40,804 nucleotides of DNA from an uncultured Prevotella sp. (GCA_934256705.1 CAKQPF010000032.1:1-40804), one strand, 5' to 3'; shown: positions 7,466-15,979, counted from the stretch's first letter. Program-made: numbers and translations. Notes: generated by a model not told the origin, from the letters alone.

Positions 7466-8047
7466 TTATTCTATTTTCTCTCTCAATTCCTCGACAAGAG
7501 GCTGTACCACCTTGCGTAAAACCTTGTCATTGAGGCGGTGTTCGCCTTCAAAACGGATTACGTTGGGGTAGTGCTTGTGGAAGAGGTCGTAGGTCTTTAC
7601 GACGGGGTCGTTGATGCCGAAGAGACCATAACATTTCTCTTTGTCGTCGTCAGTGATGTTCTTGAACTGCTGGCGCTCAATCATGTTGTGGTGCTGTATG
7701 AGTTCGCGGGTGACCTTGAATTCCTTTTGGTTGTCCTTTCGGCGGTTGTAGAATTTATGGATGCCGGTCTTCATCACGCCGCTTGCTGTTGACATATTGA
7801 CAGCAGGATTGACGCAGATGCGGTAGAAGCCTTTCATCTGGTGGGCGTACATGCCTCCCATGCTTGTTCCGATTACGAGATCCACGTGCTCCTCCTTGCA
7901 GAGATTCTGCAGATAAGGCAGTGCTTCAAGTGGGTCGATTGGGATGTCCGGAGCGATAATCGTGTCGTTAGGGAAGAGATTGCGGAGCATTTCTACCGTT
8001 CCGCTTGCTCCGGAAGAGCCGAATCCGTGGAAATAAATTATCTTCAT
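7466..8047 (-). CDS. YqiA/YcfP-like alpha/beta-hydrolase (esterase)
   Basis: A 193-residue small serine hydrolase. It begins MKIIYFHGFGSSG, the N-terminal HGFGSS motif of the YqiA/UPF0227 family. The nucleophile elbow is GTSMGG with Ser62, and the catalytic His is probably H170 in GEHRLND. The family has esterase activity on short acyl or palmitoyl-CoA substrates in E. coli; the physiological substrate is unknown. There is no signal peptide, so it is cytosolic. The leader on the minus strand is A/C-rich, with repeated CGAACAAACAA, and has a hairpin repeat (8080-8113) further upstream. Confidence 0.85.
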   Translation of the reverse strand: MKIIYFHGFGSSGASGTVEMLRNLFPNDTIIAPDIPIDPLEALPYLQNLCKEEHVDLVIGTSMGGMYAHQMKGFYRICVNPAVNMSTASGVMKTGIHKFYNRRKDNQKEFKVTRELIQHHNMIERQQFKNITDDDKEKCYGLFGINDPVVKTYDLFHKHYPNVIRFEGEHRLNDKVLRKVVQPLVEELREKIE

Positions 8048-8079
8048 TTGTTTGTTCGTTTTGTTGTTTGTTCGTTTTT

Positions 8080-8113
8080 ATCCAGCCGGTAATGCGGCTG
8101 GCACAGTGGCTTT
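8080..8113 (-). repeat. Hairpin repeat module, copy 2
   Basis: Minus strand: AAAGCCACTGTG then CCAGCC-GCATTACC-GGCTGGAT. It is the same hairpin as at 7301-7320 but without the second module. It sits 33-66 nt upstream of the YqiA-like ATG, co-oriented with the gene. Confidence 0.8.
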
Positions 8114-8130
8114 GTTTCACCGTCTTTTCT

Positions 8131-8769
8131 TTATTTCTCGAAATGCTGGTAGTCCTTGCTGTGCTTCCAGTCGCCGCCCCATCGGAAACCGTGCTTCTTG
8201 AAGAGCCGGACTGCGAGGTCGTCAGATGACAGTTTCATCGGGATGTCGCTGCGCTTGGCTCTGTTGAAGGCATATTTCCTTGCGTTGGAGGGCTCTATTC
8301 TGTTGCCTTTCACGTAGGGATTATAGAGCGGATTGATGTCTATTGCCAGTCCGAGTCCATGCTTTGAGACCTTGGTGCTCGACCCTGTCATGGTGCGATA
8401 GCAGAAGCAGGAAGAATTGTTCGCCCTCATTGACGTTTCATCATCCGCATTGTAATCGTCTATCAGTCTGATGCGCTCTATGGGATATTTCGCCTTGTGC
8501 AGTTCGCGGAATATCTCCAGGAGGTCATTAGCAATGCTTTTAGAGCATATTATCTCCCCTTTGGTCTCCTTACCATTATTATCATAATGCCGGACCGTGA
8601 GGTATCTGAGGCTTTCCCTCTTTACCGGACTGCCCTTCGGCACCGACTTCCCCTGCATCTTTGCCCACACCTTGTCAGGAATAGGCGAGGAAGTGAATCC
8701 TTCATCCGCCTTTATCGTGGAGGGGAAAAGGGTGAAGAGGAAAATGATTAGAGTGAGAATTGCGTTCAT
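8131..8769 (-). CDS. Secreted M15-family peptidoglycan peptidase (D,D-carboxypeptidase / endopeptidase type)
   Basis: A 212-residue protein with an N-terminal signal sequence (MNAILTLIIFLFTLFPSTIKA). The zinc-peptidase M15 signature is complete: SKHGLGLAIDINP gives H137 and D144, and DYQHFE near the C terminus gives the third ligand H209. The family cleaves D-Ala-containing or L-Ala-D-Glu bonds in peptidoglycan peptides; which bond cannot be told here. It would act in the periplasm. Its neighbour is an AmpG-like permease, so the pair may serve cell-wall turnover. A composite repeat (8778-8872) lies immediately upstream of the ATG. Confidence 0.87.
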   Translation of the reverse strand: MNAILTLIIFLFTLFPSTIKADEGFTSSPIPDKVWAKMQGKSVPKGSPVKRESLRYLTVRHYDNNGKETKGEIICSKSIANDLLEIFRELHKAKYPIERIRLIDDYNADDETSMRANNSSCFCYRTMTGSSTKVSKHGLGLAIDINPLYNPYVKGNRIEPSNARKYAFNRAKRSDIPMKLSSDDLAVRLFKKHGFRWGGDWKHSKDYQHFEK

Positions 8770-8777
8770 ATTCTTGT

Positions 8778-8872
8778 GTGAGAGTGAAGTGAAAATTGAA
8801 AAATTGCGCTGACGCGGTTGCGATATTCTTGCTTTTATCCGCCGGTAATGTGGCGGACACAGTGGCTTTTCG
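8778..8872 (-). repeat. Composite intergenic repeat, copy 3
   Basis: Minus strand: AAAAGCCACTGTG, hairpin TCCGCC-ACATTACC-GGCGGA, then TAAAAGCAAGAATATCGCAA, CGCGTCAGCGC and a degenerate TTCACTTCACT tail leading to the ATG of the M15 gene. The stem differs from copies 1 and 2 (TCCGCC/GGCGGA instead of CCAGCC/GGCTGG) with pairing kept. The two modules come in the opposite order to copy 1. Confidence 0.8.
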
Positions 8873-8877
8873 CTAAA

Positions 8878-10221
8878 TCAACATTTCTGTTTTTCTTGTT
8901 CTTTCTCCTCCACCTTCTTGCCGAATGCAGGGTCAATCTTCACGAGAGCGGAGATGATGAAGGTCACGGCGCAGCATCCCATGACGATAAGGAAGAATGC
9001 CCGGTAGCCCACAGCCTCCTGAAGTGCGCCGGCAAAGAGTCCCGGAATCATCATCGAGAGCGCCATGAAGGCGGTGCAAAGGGCGTAATGTGACGTCTTG
9101 TAGTTGCCCCTACTATAATAAATAAGGTAGAGCATATATGCGGTGAAGCCGAATCCGTAGCCGAACTGCTCGATAAAGACGCAGAGATTGACGACGAAAA
9201 GGCTGGAAGGCAGGGCGTAAGCGAGATAGACATAAGCCGCATCAGGCAGAGTAATGGCGCATACCATGAGCCAAAGCCACTTCTTCAGACCGTCCTTTCC
9301 GGCACAGATGCCGCCCAGAATGCCTCCCAGAGTGAGTCCTATCACGCCTACAGTGCCCTGCACGAGTCCATATTCCTGTGGCGAAAGCCCGAGACCACCG
9401 TTGTGTCCCGCATCAATGAGGAAGAGCGCAGAGACCTTTGCGAGGAGTCCTTCAGGCATACGATAGAGCAGCATGAACAGGATTGCAATGAGAGCCTGCT
9501 CCTTTCCGAAGAAAGTGCGGATGGTGGCGAAGAAATCGGAGAATATGGTTTTCACCGAAACGGTCTTCACATCCTCGCTGATGCCGTCGCCCTCAAGGTC
9601 GGTAACGTGCGTACGAGGCTCGTCCTCAGAAGGATAAGGCAGGATGTAGGAATGCCAAAGCCATAGCGCAATGAACATTCCCGTGACTCCATAGAACATC
9701 AGGCTCCACGAGAAAGGTATGCTGTTGCGGAACAATACCTGCAGATTTCCGGCTATCATGACGAGGATTCCCTGTCCGAAGATGGTGGCAAGGCGATAGA
9801 AAGTGGAGCGGATGCCCACAAACCACGCCTGGTCGTGCTGGGTAAGTCCAAGCATATAGAATCCGTCAGCCGCAATATCGTGCGTGGCACTTGCGAAAGC
9901 CATCACCCAAAAGAAGAACAGAGAGCCCTGGAGCCACAGACTCGTGGGGATGGTGAAGGCTACACCGCCGAAGGCAGCGCCGATAAGGAGCTGCATTGTG
10001 GTGATCCACCAGCGCTTTGTCTTGATGAGGTCGATGAAAGGGCTCCACAATGGCTTGATGACCCACGGCAGGTAAAGCCATGAGGTGTAGAAAGTTATCT
10101 CGGCATTCGACAGTCCGAGCTGCTTATAGAGTATGATGGAGATGGTCATCACCGCCACATAAGGCAGTCCTTCTGCAAAGTATAGGGTAGGGACCCATGA
10201 CCACGGAGATTTTCTGTTCAT
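8878..10221 (-). CDS. AmpG-like MFS permease (probable muropeptide importer)
   Basis: A 447-residue integral membrane protein with about 12 hydrophobic segments. The N terminus NRKSPWSWVPTLYFAEGLPY matches the AmpG subgroup of the major facilitator family (conserved YFAEGLPY, then KPLWSPFIDLIKTKRWW after the second helix and HDIAADGFYML in helix 4). AmpG imports anhydro-muropeptides released during wall turnover into the cytoplasm. The C terminus is short and Lys/Glu-rich. It lies upstream of the M15 peptidase, probably in the same transcription unit. The leader is low complexity, with repeated AACAA-type motifs. The substrate is inferred from the family. Confidence 0.82.
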   Translation of the reverse strand: MNRKSPWSWVPTLYFAEGLPYVAVMTISIILYKQLGLSNAEITFYTSWLYLPWVIKPLWSPFIDLIKTKRWWITTMQLLIGAAFGGVAFTIPTSLWLQGSLFFFWVMAFASATHDIAADGFYMLGLTQHDQAWFVGIRSTFYRLATIFGQGILVMIAGNLQVLFRNSIPFSWSLMFYGVTGMFIALWLWHSYILPYPSEDEPRTHVTDLEGDGISEDVKTVSVKTIFSDFFATIRTFFGKEQALIAILFMLLYRMPEGLLAKVSALFLIDAGHNGGLGLSPQEYGLVQGTVGVIGLTLGGILGGICAGKDGLKKWLWLMVCAITLPDAAYVYLAYALPSSLFVVNLCVFIEQFGYGFGFTAYMLYLIYYSRGNYKTSHYALCTAFMALSMMIPGLFAGALQEAVGYRAFFLIVMGCCAVTFIISALVKIDPAFGKKVEEKEQEKQKC

Positions 10222-10300
10222 TGCTTTTTATGTTGTTTTGTTGTCTTGTTGTTTTGTTGTCTTGTTGATTGCCTTGTTGTCTTACAGACAGACAACCAAA
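10222..10300. repeat. Low-complexity GTTGT/TTGTT repeat tract
   Basis: Iterated TTGTTGTCTTGTTGTTTTG motifs, which read CAACAAGACAACAAAAC on the coding strand of the AmpG-like gene, directly ahead of its start. Similar tracts precede the YqiA-like gene (8048-8080) and lie between the NusG-like and GT32 genes (36783-36825). Confidence 0.7.
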
Positions 10301-10349
10301 CAACCAGCCTGACATTCCACAGGCGAAAGGGAAATGGGGGGAAGTGGTT

Positions 10350-13300
10350 TTAATAAGCCTTGGCTATTTCCGCACCGGTATAGTAATGGAGGAGGATAGC
10401 ACTGTATTTGAAACCTTTCTCACCCATGACTGCGGCACCTATCTGGCAAAGTCCCACTCCGTGTCCCCAACCGTGTCCTTTCAGGATGAAACGAGAAGGG
10501 ACGGTGGTGCTGTCAGCGTCGGAAATGATACATTTCTCATCGTCGAGGCGCTCCACTTCAAAGTCGGAACTGTAGAGATGCGATGTGGAAAGCACCTTTC
10601 TGATTTCCAGTTCCTTACCTATCGTGAACGAACGCTTGTTGCCGACAATCTTCAGCATGGATATGCGTCCGCTCTTGCCGCGCTCCACGGCTTCGAGGGC
10701 TATGATGTCGCCGAAGTCCATCTTCGTTTTCTCACTGATGAGCTGGCGTATCTCGCGCTGGGAATATTCCACAGTCCAGTTGTAGAAATCCACAGTCTCC
10801 TGGTCATAGTTGTTCAGCACCTGTGAGAGGATGTGCTTGTCGTTGGTGTTGCAGTAAGGGTCTGCTACCGACTTGAGGTAAGGGAACGTGATGTTCTCCC
10901 AGCAATACTGGTATTCCTCCGTCTGTCCTCCGCAGCATTTCGAGAATCGCGTGTCGCATATTTCACCGTCATAGACCAGTATCTGACCGCTCGTGGCCTG
11001 CACAGCCTCCAGCACTACCGGGTTAGCGGCATTCGTGATGCCTTGGTATCTCTGGCAATGGTCGTCGGCGCAGACGTCGAATATGGTGTGGTCCTCACGG
11101 TCATACCATCGTATGAGCGAGTCTTCCTTCTTGACAAAGGAGAAGAAACTGTCCGTGCTGCCCTTCAGTCGCTTGCGTTTCTCCATCTGTGCGAGAAGCC
11201 ATGAGCGAGAGATAACGGCGTGGGCTTTAAGCAGTTCGAGGCTGGAAGTGGCAGACATCTCGCTCGAAATGACGCTTTCCAGATAGCGTTCCACCGGCAA
11301 TTCGTTTATCGCGCATATCTTTCCTTCGTCCACCACGAGGCGAAGCGTGCCGAGGAAGGTCTGTGTCTGCTTTCTCTCCCAGTGGAAATGGATTCCGATA
11401 ATCACGTCGGAGATGGAGAAGGAAGAGTCTTCCGCAGAAGGGTGGAACGTCAGGTGCGAGTAGTGGTTGCCGTTCCAGAGGATGCCTCCCTCAGATATCT
11501 CAACCGTCTGAGGACCAGTCACCTCACTACCTTTGGCGGAATAAGGCGCATTGAGCGTGAACTCTATCTTCTCGGCACTGATTATTCCCACCTTCACCAT
11601 CGGGATGTCGCCCTCATGGAAGGCTGTTTTCAGCACAGGTTTCTGCTCTTCGTTCCTTGCGGAAGGGCAGGCTGTCTCGTGCGCTATCTCGTCGGCGATA
11701 TCGGTAGTGATGCCCACTTCCGAGAATATCTCATGCACTTTGTCTGCATCGAGACGCTCGAAATCCTCCTTGCGTGGAGTGATGATGAGTCCAGCCATGT
11801 CCAGTGCTCCCGGAGAGATGATGTATTGGTCGTCCCCTTCGGCAGTATAGCAGTCCGGACGGTGCTTTCTTCTCGGGATTACGGCATAGACATAATCTCC
11901 CATCTCGCGCCATCCGAGGATGTTCATCATCGGTTCTTCGTCAGGCGAAGCATCGACATAAGGTATAGGGCAAACGGTCTCAATGGCGTGGTAAAGGCGC
12001 AGGAAGAGCTTGCGGTAAGCCTCGATGGACTTGCATCGGATGATGAACACCGGACTGAGGAAATCCTTCTTCAGCGTGATGCCTTCGTCCTCGTTGAGAG
12101 AGAATACGGTAATCGGGTCGTCGTCATCATAACCTACCATAGCCTCAAGAGGCGTAAGTCCGAGCGTTCCGGCCTGAAAGTGCATGTGGTCGGGTGCGGA
12201 AGCGCCGCATCGGGGACCGTTGTAGAACACCATCAGTTCGGGGTAAGCGGTCAGCAGGCGGTGCATCTCTTCGTATTTTCCCAGGATGGCCTGTGGCTCA
12301 TGCTTTGTGGAAGCGAAGGTAAAGTGCTCCGGAAGGATAGGGAAAGGATTGACCAGCATCTCCAGAGTCGGTTCGCCGTCGGCATTTCTCATGACGTGCT
12401 TTATCTGTTCCTTCGGTCTGTTGGCCTCGCAGAGGAAGCAAGGGCGCTCTGCCAGAGTGGCTTTGTCGATTTTAGCCCCGGTGGAAACCATCCTTCCGGG
12501 ATTATATTGCATTCTGTAGCCTTCCCCTTCTTTCGTCTCTACCGCAGAAAGTGCCTGATAGCGGTGCAGCGTCTCTGGCCAGAGGTCCATCTGGCGATCG
12601 ATGAAACGGTCGGAAGCGCATTCATATACGCTGCTCGCTCCGCATTCATATTCCTCCTGCCGTGCATGGATTTCTATGGTGCGGAGCAGGTCTTTATAGA
12701 GGTTGTTGGCATTGATGCGGTCGATGGAGAGCGCGGCGTCGCTGTTTCCGCCCCATCGGCGGCAGAGGTAAAGCTCGTCGTAGATGCGTCCGATGCGGTA
12801 ATTGCGTGAGAATCGCAGTCCTAGGGCATAGTCCTCGCCGTAACTGGTGTTAGGGAATGAGTGCTGGCGCACGAGCGGTGTGAAGAAGGCACGCGGTGCT
12901 CCGAGTCCGTTGATGCGCAGTGCATTGTTCGGACCGTTTTCTTCTGTCCATTCCTTATGGTCGATTATTCCCGGTGGAAGAGTGTTGAGCTCGAAGTCGC
13001 ACATGCGGTAGGAACCTATCACCATAGCCGCTTTCTGCTCATAGAATGCGCTGACGATCTTCTGGAGAGTGTCGGGTCCGGAGTAGAGGTCGTCGGAATC
13101 CAGTTGGACGGCGAAGCGTCCGCAGCGTGAATCCTGCACTGCCACGTTCCAGCATCCGCCTATTCCGAGGTCGTCCTGTTCGGGAATGATGTGGATAAGC
13201 CTGTCGTCCTTTATGCCGGCAAGCAGTTCCGACGTGCCGTCAGTGGAGTGGTTGTCCACCACTATGATGTTGAATGGGAAGTCCGCCTTCTGTGTCAGCA

Positions 13301-14108
13301 CGCTGTTGACGGCATCCGCGATGGTCTTCACGCGGTTGAATACGGGGATTACCACAGTGGCTTCCACGTCAAAGTCCTGTTCCTGGAAGTCAGGTTCGAA
13401 GAGGTCGGATGTATCCACCGTGGCTTCGATGGCTTTCAGGTGCGCCGTGGCTGCGCGTTCCATTTCTATCTGCACCTCTCTATTGCGAGGATTGACATAG
13501 TCAAACTGCTTCTCGCCGCTCTTTCTCGTGTCTTTTTCCTCTTCGGTGTAGAGAAACTCGTTGAGATGGACGATGGATCCCTGGCGCGAAAGGAAAAGAC
13601 GGAAGTCATAGAGACCGGCGTATTCGTAATTGCATCTGATGGTGCTTGTATAGTAATTCAGCAAGGTTGTGCTGACGAGGATAAGCTGTCCGAAGTTGAA
13701 GTCGTCGCGTATGCTTCCTTCCTGATAGTCTATCACCGGATGCTTCACGGTCTTTCCCTCGATGATGGAGTAGTGGTCGGCAAAGAGCATGACGCAATCC
13801 GTGTCGTCAGCCACGCTTGCCATGCGGTCGAGTGCGAGCGTACCGAGTTTGACGGGCGTAGTCTTCTGTGAGATAAGCACATAGTCTGCCGTTGCCGCCT
13901 CGCTGATTTTTCTGATGGTTTCGGTGGAAGTGAGTCTGTCAGCCTTGATGGTTTTTACGTTGGCTGGTATGTTTTCCATTGCCTCTTCATCTGTGGAAGA
14001 AATCACGAATATGCTGTTTGTCATCCTCTCCTTGCTGAGTCTGTCCAGCATCGGCATGATGTCCGCAATGCTTTCGGCTGGGAGGAAGATGTCTATTTTC
14101 TGCTTCAT
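10350..14108 (-). CDS. Triple fusion: GT2 glycosyltransferase - DUF4922 (HIT/GalT-like) - SpoIID/LytB domain
   Basis: At 1252 residues this joins three catalytic-looking modules. After an N-terminal region (1-235) resembling a second, degenerate glycosyltransferase comes a GT2 domain (about 249-480), with TVVIPVFNR, VVDNHSTDGT and the DxD in QLDSDD (337-340). Then a DUF4922 region (about 520-800) has CFLCEANRP, NPFPILPEHFT and the H-x-H-x-Q motif PDHMHFQ (H641, H643), as in GalT/Apa-type nucleotidyltransferases. Last is a SpoIID/LytB domain (about 835-1245), with VISSEMSATSSLELLKAHAV (the Glu950 region) and GHGWGHGVGLCQIGA (1211-1225). No signal peptide is visible, although SpoIID domains normally act on peptidoglycan outside the cytoplasm. 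The fusion is known in Bacteroidota but its reaction is not. A TAACTTTG box lies upstream. Confidence 0.85.
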   Translation of the reverse strand: MKQKIDIFLPAESIADIMPMLDRLSKERMTNSIFVISSTDEEAMENIPANVKTIKADRLTSTETIRKISEAATADYVLISQKTTPVKLGTLALDRMASVADDTDCVMLFADHYSIIEGKTVKHPVIDYQEGSIRDDFNFGQLILVSTTLLNYYTSTIRCNYEYAGLYDFRLFLSRQGSIVHLNEFLYTEEEKDTRKSGEKQFDYVNPRNREVQIEMERAATAHLKAIEATVDTSDLFEPDFQEQDFDVEATVVIPVFNRVKTIADAVNSVLTQKADFPFNIIVVDNHSTDGTSELLAGIKDDRLIHIIPEQDDLGIGGCWNVAVQDSRCGRFAVQLDSDDLYSGPDTLQKIVSAFYEQKAAMVIGSYRMCDFELNTLPPGIIDHKEWTEENGPNNALRINGLGAPRAFFTPLVRQHSFPNTSYGEDYALGLRFSRNYRIGRIYDELYLCRRWGGNSDAALSIDRINANNLYKDLLRTIEIHARQEEYECGASSVYECASDRFIDRQMDLWPETLHRYQALSAVETKEGEGYRMQYNPGRMVSTGAKIDKATLAERPCFLCEANRPKEQIKHVMRNADGEPTLEMLVNPFPILPEHFTFASTKHEPQAILGKYEEMHRLLTAYPELMVFYNGPRCGASAPDHMHFQAGTLGLTPLEAMVGYDDDDPITVFSLNEDEGITLKKDFLSPVFIIRCKSIEAYRKLFLRLYHAIETVCPIPYVDASPDEEPMMNILGWREMGDYVYAVIPRRKHRPDCYTAEGDDQYIISPGALDMAGLIITPRKEDFERLDADKVHEIFSEVGITTDIADEIAHETACPSARNEEQKPVLKTAFHEGDIPMVKVGIISAEKIEFTLNAPYSAKGSEVTGPQTVEISEGGILWNGNHYSHLTFHPSAEDSSFSISDVIIGIHFHWERKQTQTFLGTLRLVVDEGKICAINELPVERYLESVISSEMSATSSLELLKAHAVISRSWLLAQMEKRKRLKGSTDSFFSFVKKEDSLIRWYDREDHTIFDVCADDHCQRYQGITNAANPVVLEAVQATSGQILVYDGEICDTRFSKCCGGQTEEYQYCWENITFPYLKSVADPYCNTNDKHILSQVLNNYDQETVDFYNWTVEYSQREIRQLISEKTKMDFGDIIALEAVERGKSGRISMLKIVGNKRSFTIGKELEIRKVLSTSHLYSSDFEVERLDDEKCIISDADSTTVPSRFILKGHGWGHGVGLCQIGAAVMGEKGFKYSAILLHYYTGAEIAKAY

Positions 14109-14136
14109 AAAAAGGGGTTATTATATAATTTGACGA

Positions 14137-14144
14137 CAAAGTTA
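14137..14144 (-). promoter_or_regulatory. TAnnTTTG promoter box for the GT2-DUF4922-SpoIID gene
   Basis: TAACTTTG on the minus strand, 29 nt before the ATG at 14108. Confidence 0.65.
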
Positions 14145-14349
14145 CGTAATTTTTTTTATATACGATAGGGAAAACGCAGTTTTTCTTCGGTTTTTAGGGT
14201 AGGGTGATATGTTTCCACTCATGGGAATGGTGGTGTTAAATAGTGTTGTGTGGTGTTAAAACGGAAATCGGAAAAGTGCTCTGCCAACCTCGGAAAAATG
14301 AAAGCGAAACGGCAGGATTGCGGTGTGTTTTCCTCATGTTTTGGCAAGT

Positions 14350-14481
14350 CGGGAGTGAAAGCTTAGTTATTGGGAGGTAATATCTATGCTTTCGCGTTGC
14401 AATATCTATGCTTTTACGCCCTGAAAACTAAGCTTTTGCAAGCCGAAAATATAGCTTTTGCCTTCCGATTTCAGCGCTTTT
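14350..14481 (-). repeat. 22-bp repeat array 1 (six units)
   Basis: Six head-to-tail units of exactly 22 bp (14350-14371, 14372-14393, 14394-14415, 14416-14437, 14438-14459, 14460-14481). On the minus strand most begin AAAAGC; the two best have AAAGCATAGATATT followed by 7 variable bases. Outer units drift (AAAAGCTTAGTTTT, AAAAGCTATATTTT). The same unit recurs at 29384-29500. Confidence 0.85.
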
Positions 14482-14751
14482 TCTTTCTGTAAATCCGGAT
14501 GTCGCTGTCTGTCAGTGTGTTGCGAAAAGCGGAATCCGTGGCATATTTCCGTGGAATATTTTTGCGTTTTCAAATTCTTTACTCAGCGTGTTAAAAATGA
14601 TGGCATAATTGCGCAATCCATCAATTATGTATTTTCTGATTGGAAATTGTGATATAAGGTTTAGGGGCGGTTCGTGTGCGTAAATGATATAAATAAGGTG
14701 ATGAAACGATAAAAATCCCCTTGCCGCCTTGGAAAATTGACAAAAAAATCG

Positions 14752-14759
14752 TAACTTTG
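14752..14759 (+). promoter_or_regulatory. TAnnTTTG promoter box for rlmN
   Basis: TAACTTTG followed by CA, with an A/T-rich TTGAC-containing region about 20 bp upstream. It implies a leader of roughly 185 nt before the rlmN ATG. Confidence 0.65.
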
Positions 14760-14820
14760 CAGTCTGAATTGGAAATTACATGTCAACCCGCTGTATAAGA
14801 ATGCCATAAGCTGCGAAGAA

Positions 14821-14894
14821 TAAAATATCAATAGAGAAAAATAAATAAAAACACGTCTCTCTATTTTTGTCTGTTTTTGTTTATTGATATTTTA
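14821..14894 (+). other. Inverted repeat in the rlmN leader
   Basis: TAAAATATCAAT (14821-14832) and ATTGATATTTTA (14883-14894) form a perfect 12-bp stem enclosing about 50 nt. The stem is AT-only apart from one G-C pair. It ends 59 nt before the ATG. Confidence 0.5.
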
Positions 14895-14953
14895 TAACAA
14901 CCCCAAAGCCCGGCGAAGGCAAAGCGGAATGAATAAAATAATAAACTGAAAAG

Positions 14954-15979
14954 ATGAAGACTCCACTACTCGGAATGACTCTCGCCGAACTCAAAGAGGT
15001 CGCCAAATCTCTCGGAATGCCTGCCTTCACCGGCGGACAGATGGCGAAGTGGATATATTCCAGTCGGGTGAAAACGATCGATGGCATGACGAACATCTCC
15101 AAGGCAAACCGCGAGAAGCTCGCCGAAACATACTGCATAGGCGTCATGGAGCCGCTCGATGCGCAGTATTCCGTCGATGGCACCATCAAATATCTGTTCC
15201 CGACAGCGTCAGGAAAGTTTGTGGAGACAGTCTTTATCCCCGACAAAGACCGCGCTACGCTGTGCGTCTCTTGTCAGGTGGGCTGCAAGATGAACTGCCT
15301 CTTCTGCCAGACCGGCAAGCAAGGCTTCGAGGGCTCGCTCACCGCAGCCGATATCCTCAATCAGATATACTCGCTACCCGAAGCTGAAAGGCTCACCAAT
15401 ATCGTCTTCATGGGGCAGGGCGAACCGATGGATAATCTCGACAATGTACTCCGTGCCACTGAAGCCCTCACCTCGGAATGGGGCTATGCATGGAGTCCGA
15501 AGCGCATCACCGTCAGCAGTGTCGGCGTGAGAAACAAGCTCAAGCGGTTCCTCGACGAGAGCGAATGCCATGTGGCTATCAGTCTGCATTCGCCTATTCC
15601 GGAGCAGAGAGCGATGCTGATGCCTGCACAGCGCGGCATGGGAATAGAGGAGGTGGTTGAACTGCTTCGTCAATATGACTTCTCCCACCAGCGCAGACTC
15701 TCATTCGAATACATCGTCTTTGATGGTCTCAATGACTCGATGACCCATGCCAAGGAGATAGTCAGACTGCTCCACGGGCTCGACTGCAGAATCAATCTCA
15801 TACGCTTCCATCAGATTCCAGACGTGCCGCTGCACACCAGTGACGAGAAAAAGATGGAGACGCTAAGGGATTACCTCACCAATCACGGAATATTCACCAC
15901 CATCCGAGCCTCAAGAGGTCAGGACATCTTTGCCGCTTGCGGCTTGCTCAGTACGTCGAAGAAGAATGCCGGGATGTAA
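14954..15979 (+). CDS. rlmN: 23S rRNA (adenine-2503-C2) / tRNA methyltransferase RlmN
   Basis: A 341-residue radical-SAM enzyme that methylates C2 of A2503 in 23S rRNA and A37 of some tRNAs. The cluster motif is GCKMNCLFC (C-x3-C-x2-C), within the family sequence CVSCQVGCKMNC. GQGEPMDN is the GGEP-like SAM motif. The C-terminal ASRGQDIFAACGLLS carries the conserved reactive cysteine of the dual-cysteine mechanism. Length is normal for the family. The ATG at 14954 follows GAAAAG and gives the expected N terminus (MKTPLLGMTLAELKEV). Confidence 0.95.
   Translation: MKTPLLGMTLAELKEVAKSLGMPAFTGGQMAKWIYSSRVKTIDGMTNISKANREKLAETYCIGVMEPLDAQYSVDGTIKYLFPTASGKFVETVFIPDKDRATLCVSCQVGCKMNCLFCQTGKQGFEGSLTAADILNQIYSLPEAERLTNIVFMGQGEPMDNLDNVLRATEALTSEWGYAWSPKRITVSSVGVRNKLKRFLDESECHVAISLHSPIPEQRAMLMPAQRGMGIEEVVELLRQYDFSHQRRLSFEYIVFDGLNDSMTHAKEIVRLLHGLDCRINLIRFHQIPDVPLHTSDEKKMETLRDYLTNHGIFTTIRASRGQDIFAACGLLSTSKKNAGM

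Larger units (their letters stand above)
14109..14953. other. 845-bp divergent intergenic region with promoters, a 22-bp repeat array and a leader hairpin
   Basis: No gene is supported here. The region holds the promoter of the GT2 fusion (14137-14144), a six-unit 22-bp array (14350-14481), the rlmN promoter (14752-14759) and a long inverted repeat in the rlmN leader (14821-14894). In 14150-14349 I see only AT-rich, repetitive GTGTTAAA-type sequence. Confidence 0.6.

Noticed and set aside
11220..12809. Long plus-strand open frame (529 codons) opposite the triple fusion gene
   Set aside because: It is antisense to the clearly coding GT2-DUF4922-SpoIID gene. Its translation has no recognisable domain and its existence follows from the codon bias of the real gene.
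13352..13366. Another copy of the ACAGTGGCTT repeat motif
   Set aside because: It lies inside the GT2 coding sequence, lacks the hairpin stem and is best explained as chance.
14350..14481. Possible CRISPR array
   Set aside because: The period is 22 bp with only 7 variable bases per unit, there are no cas genes, and the conserved part degenerates at the ends.
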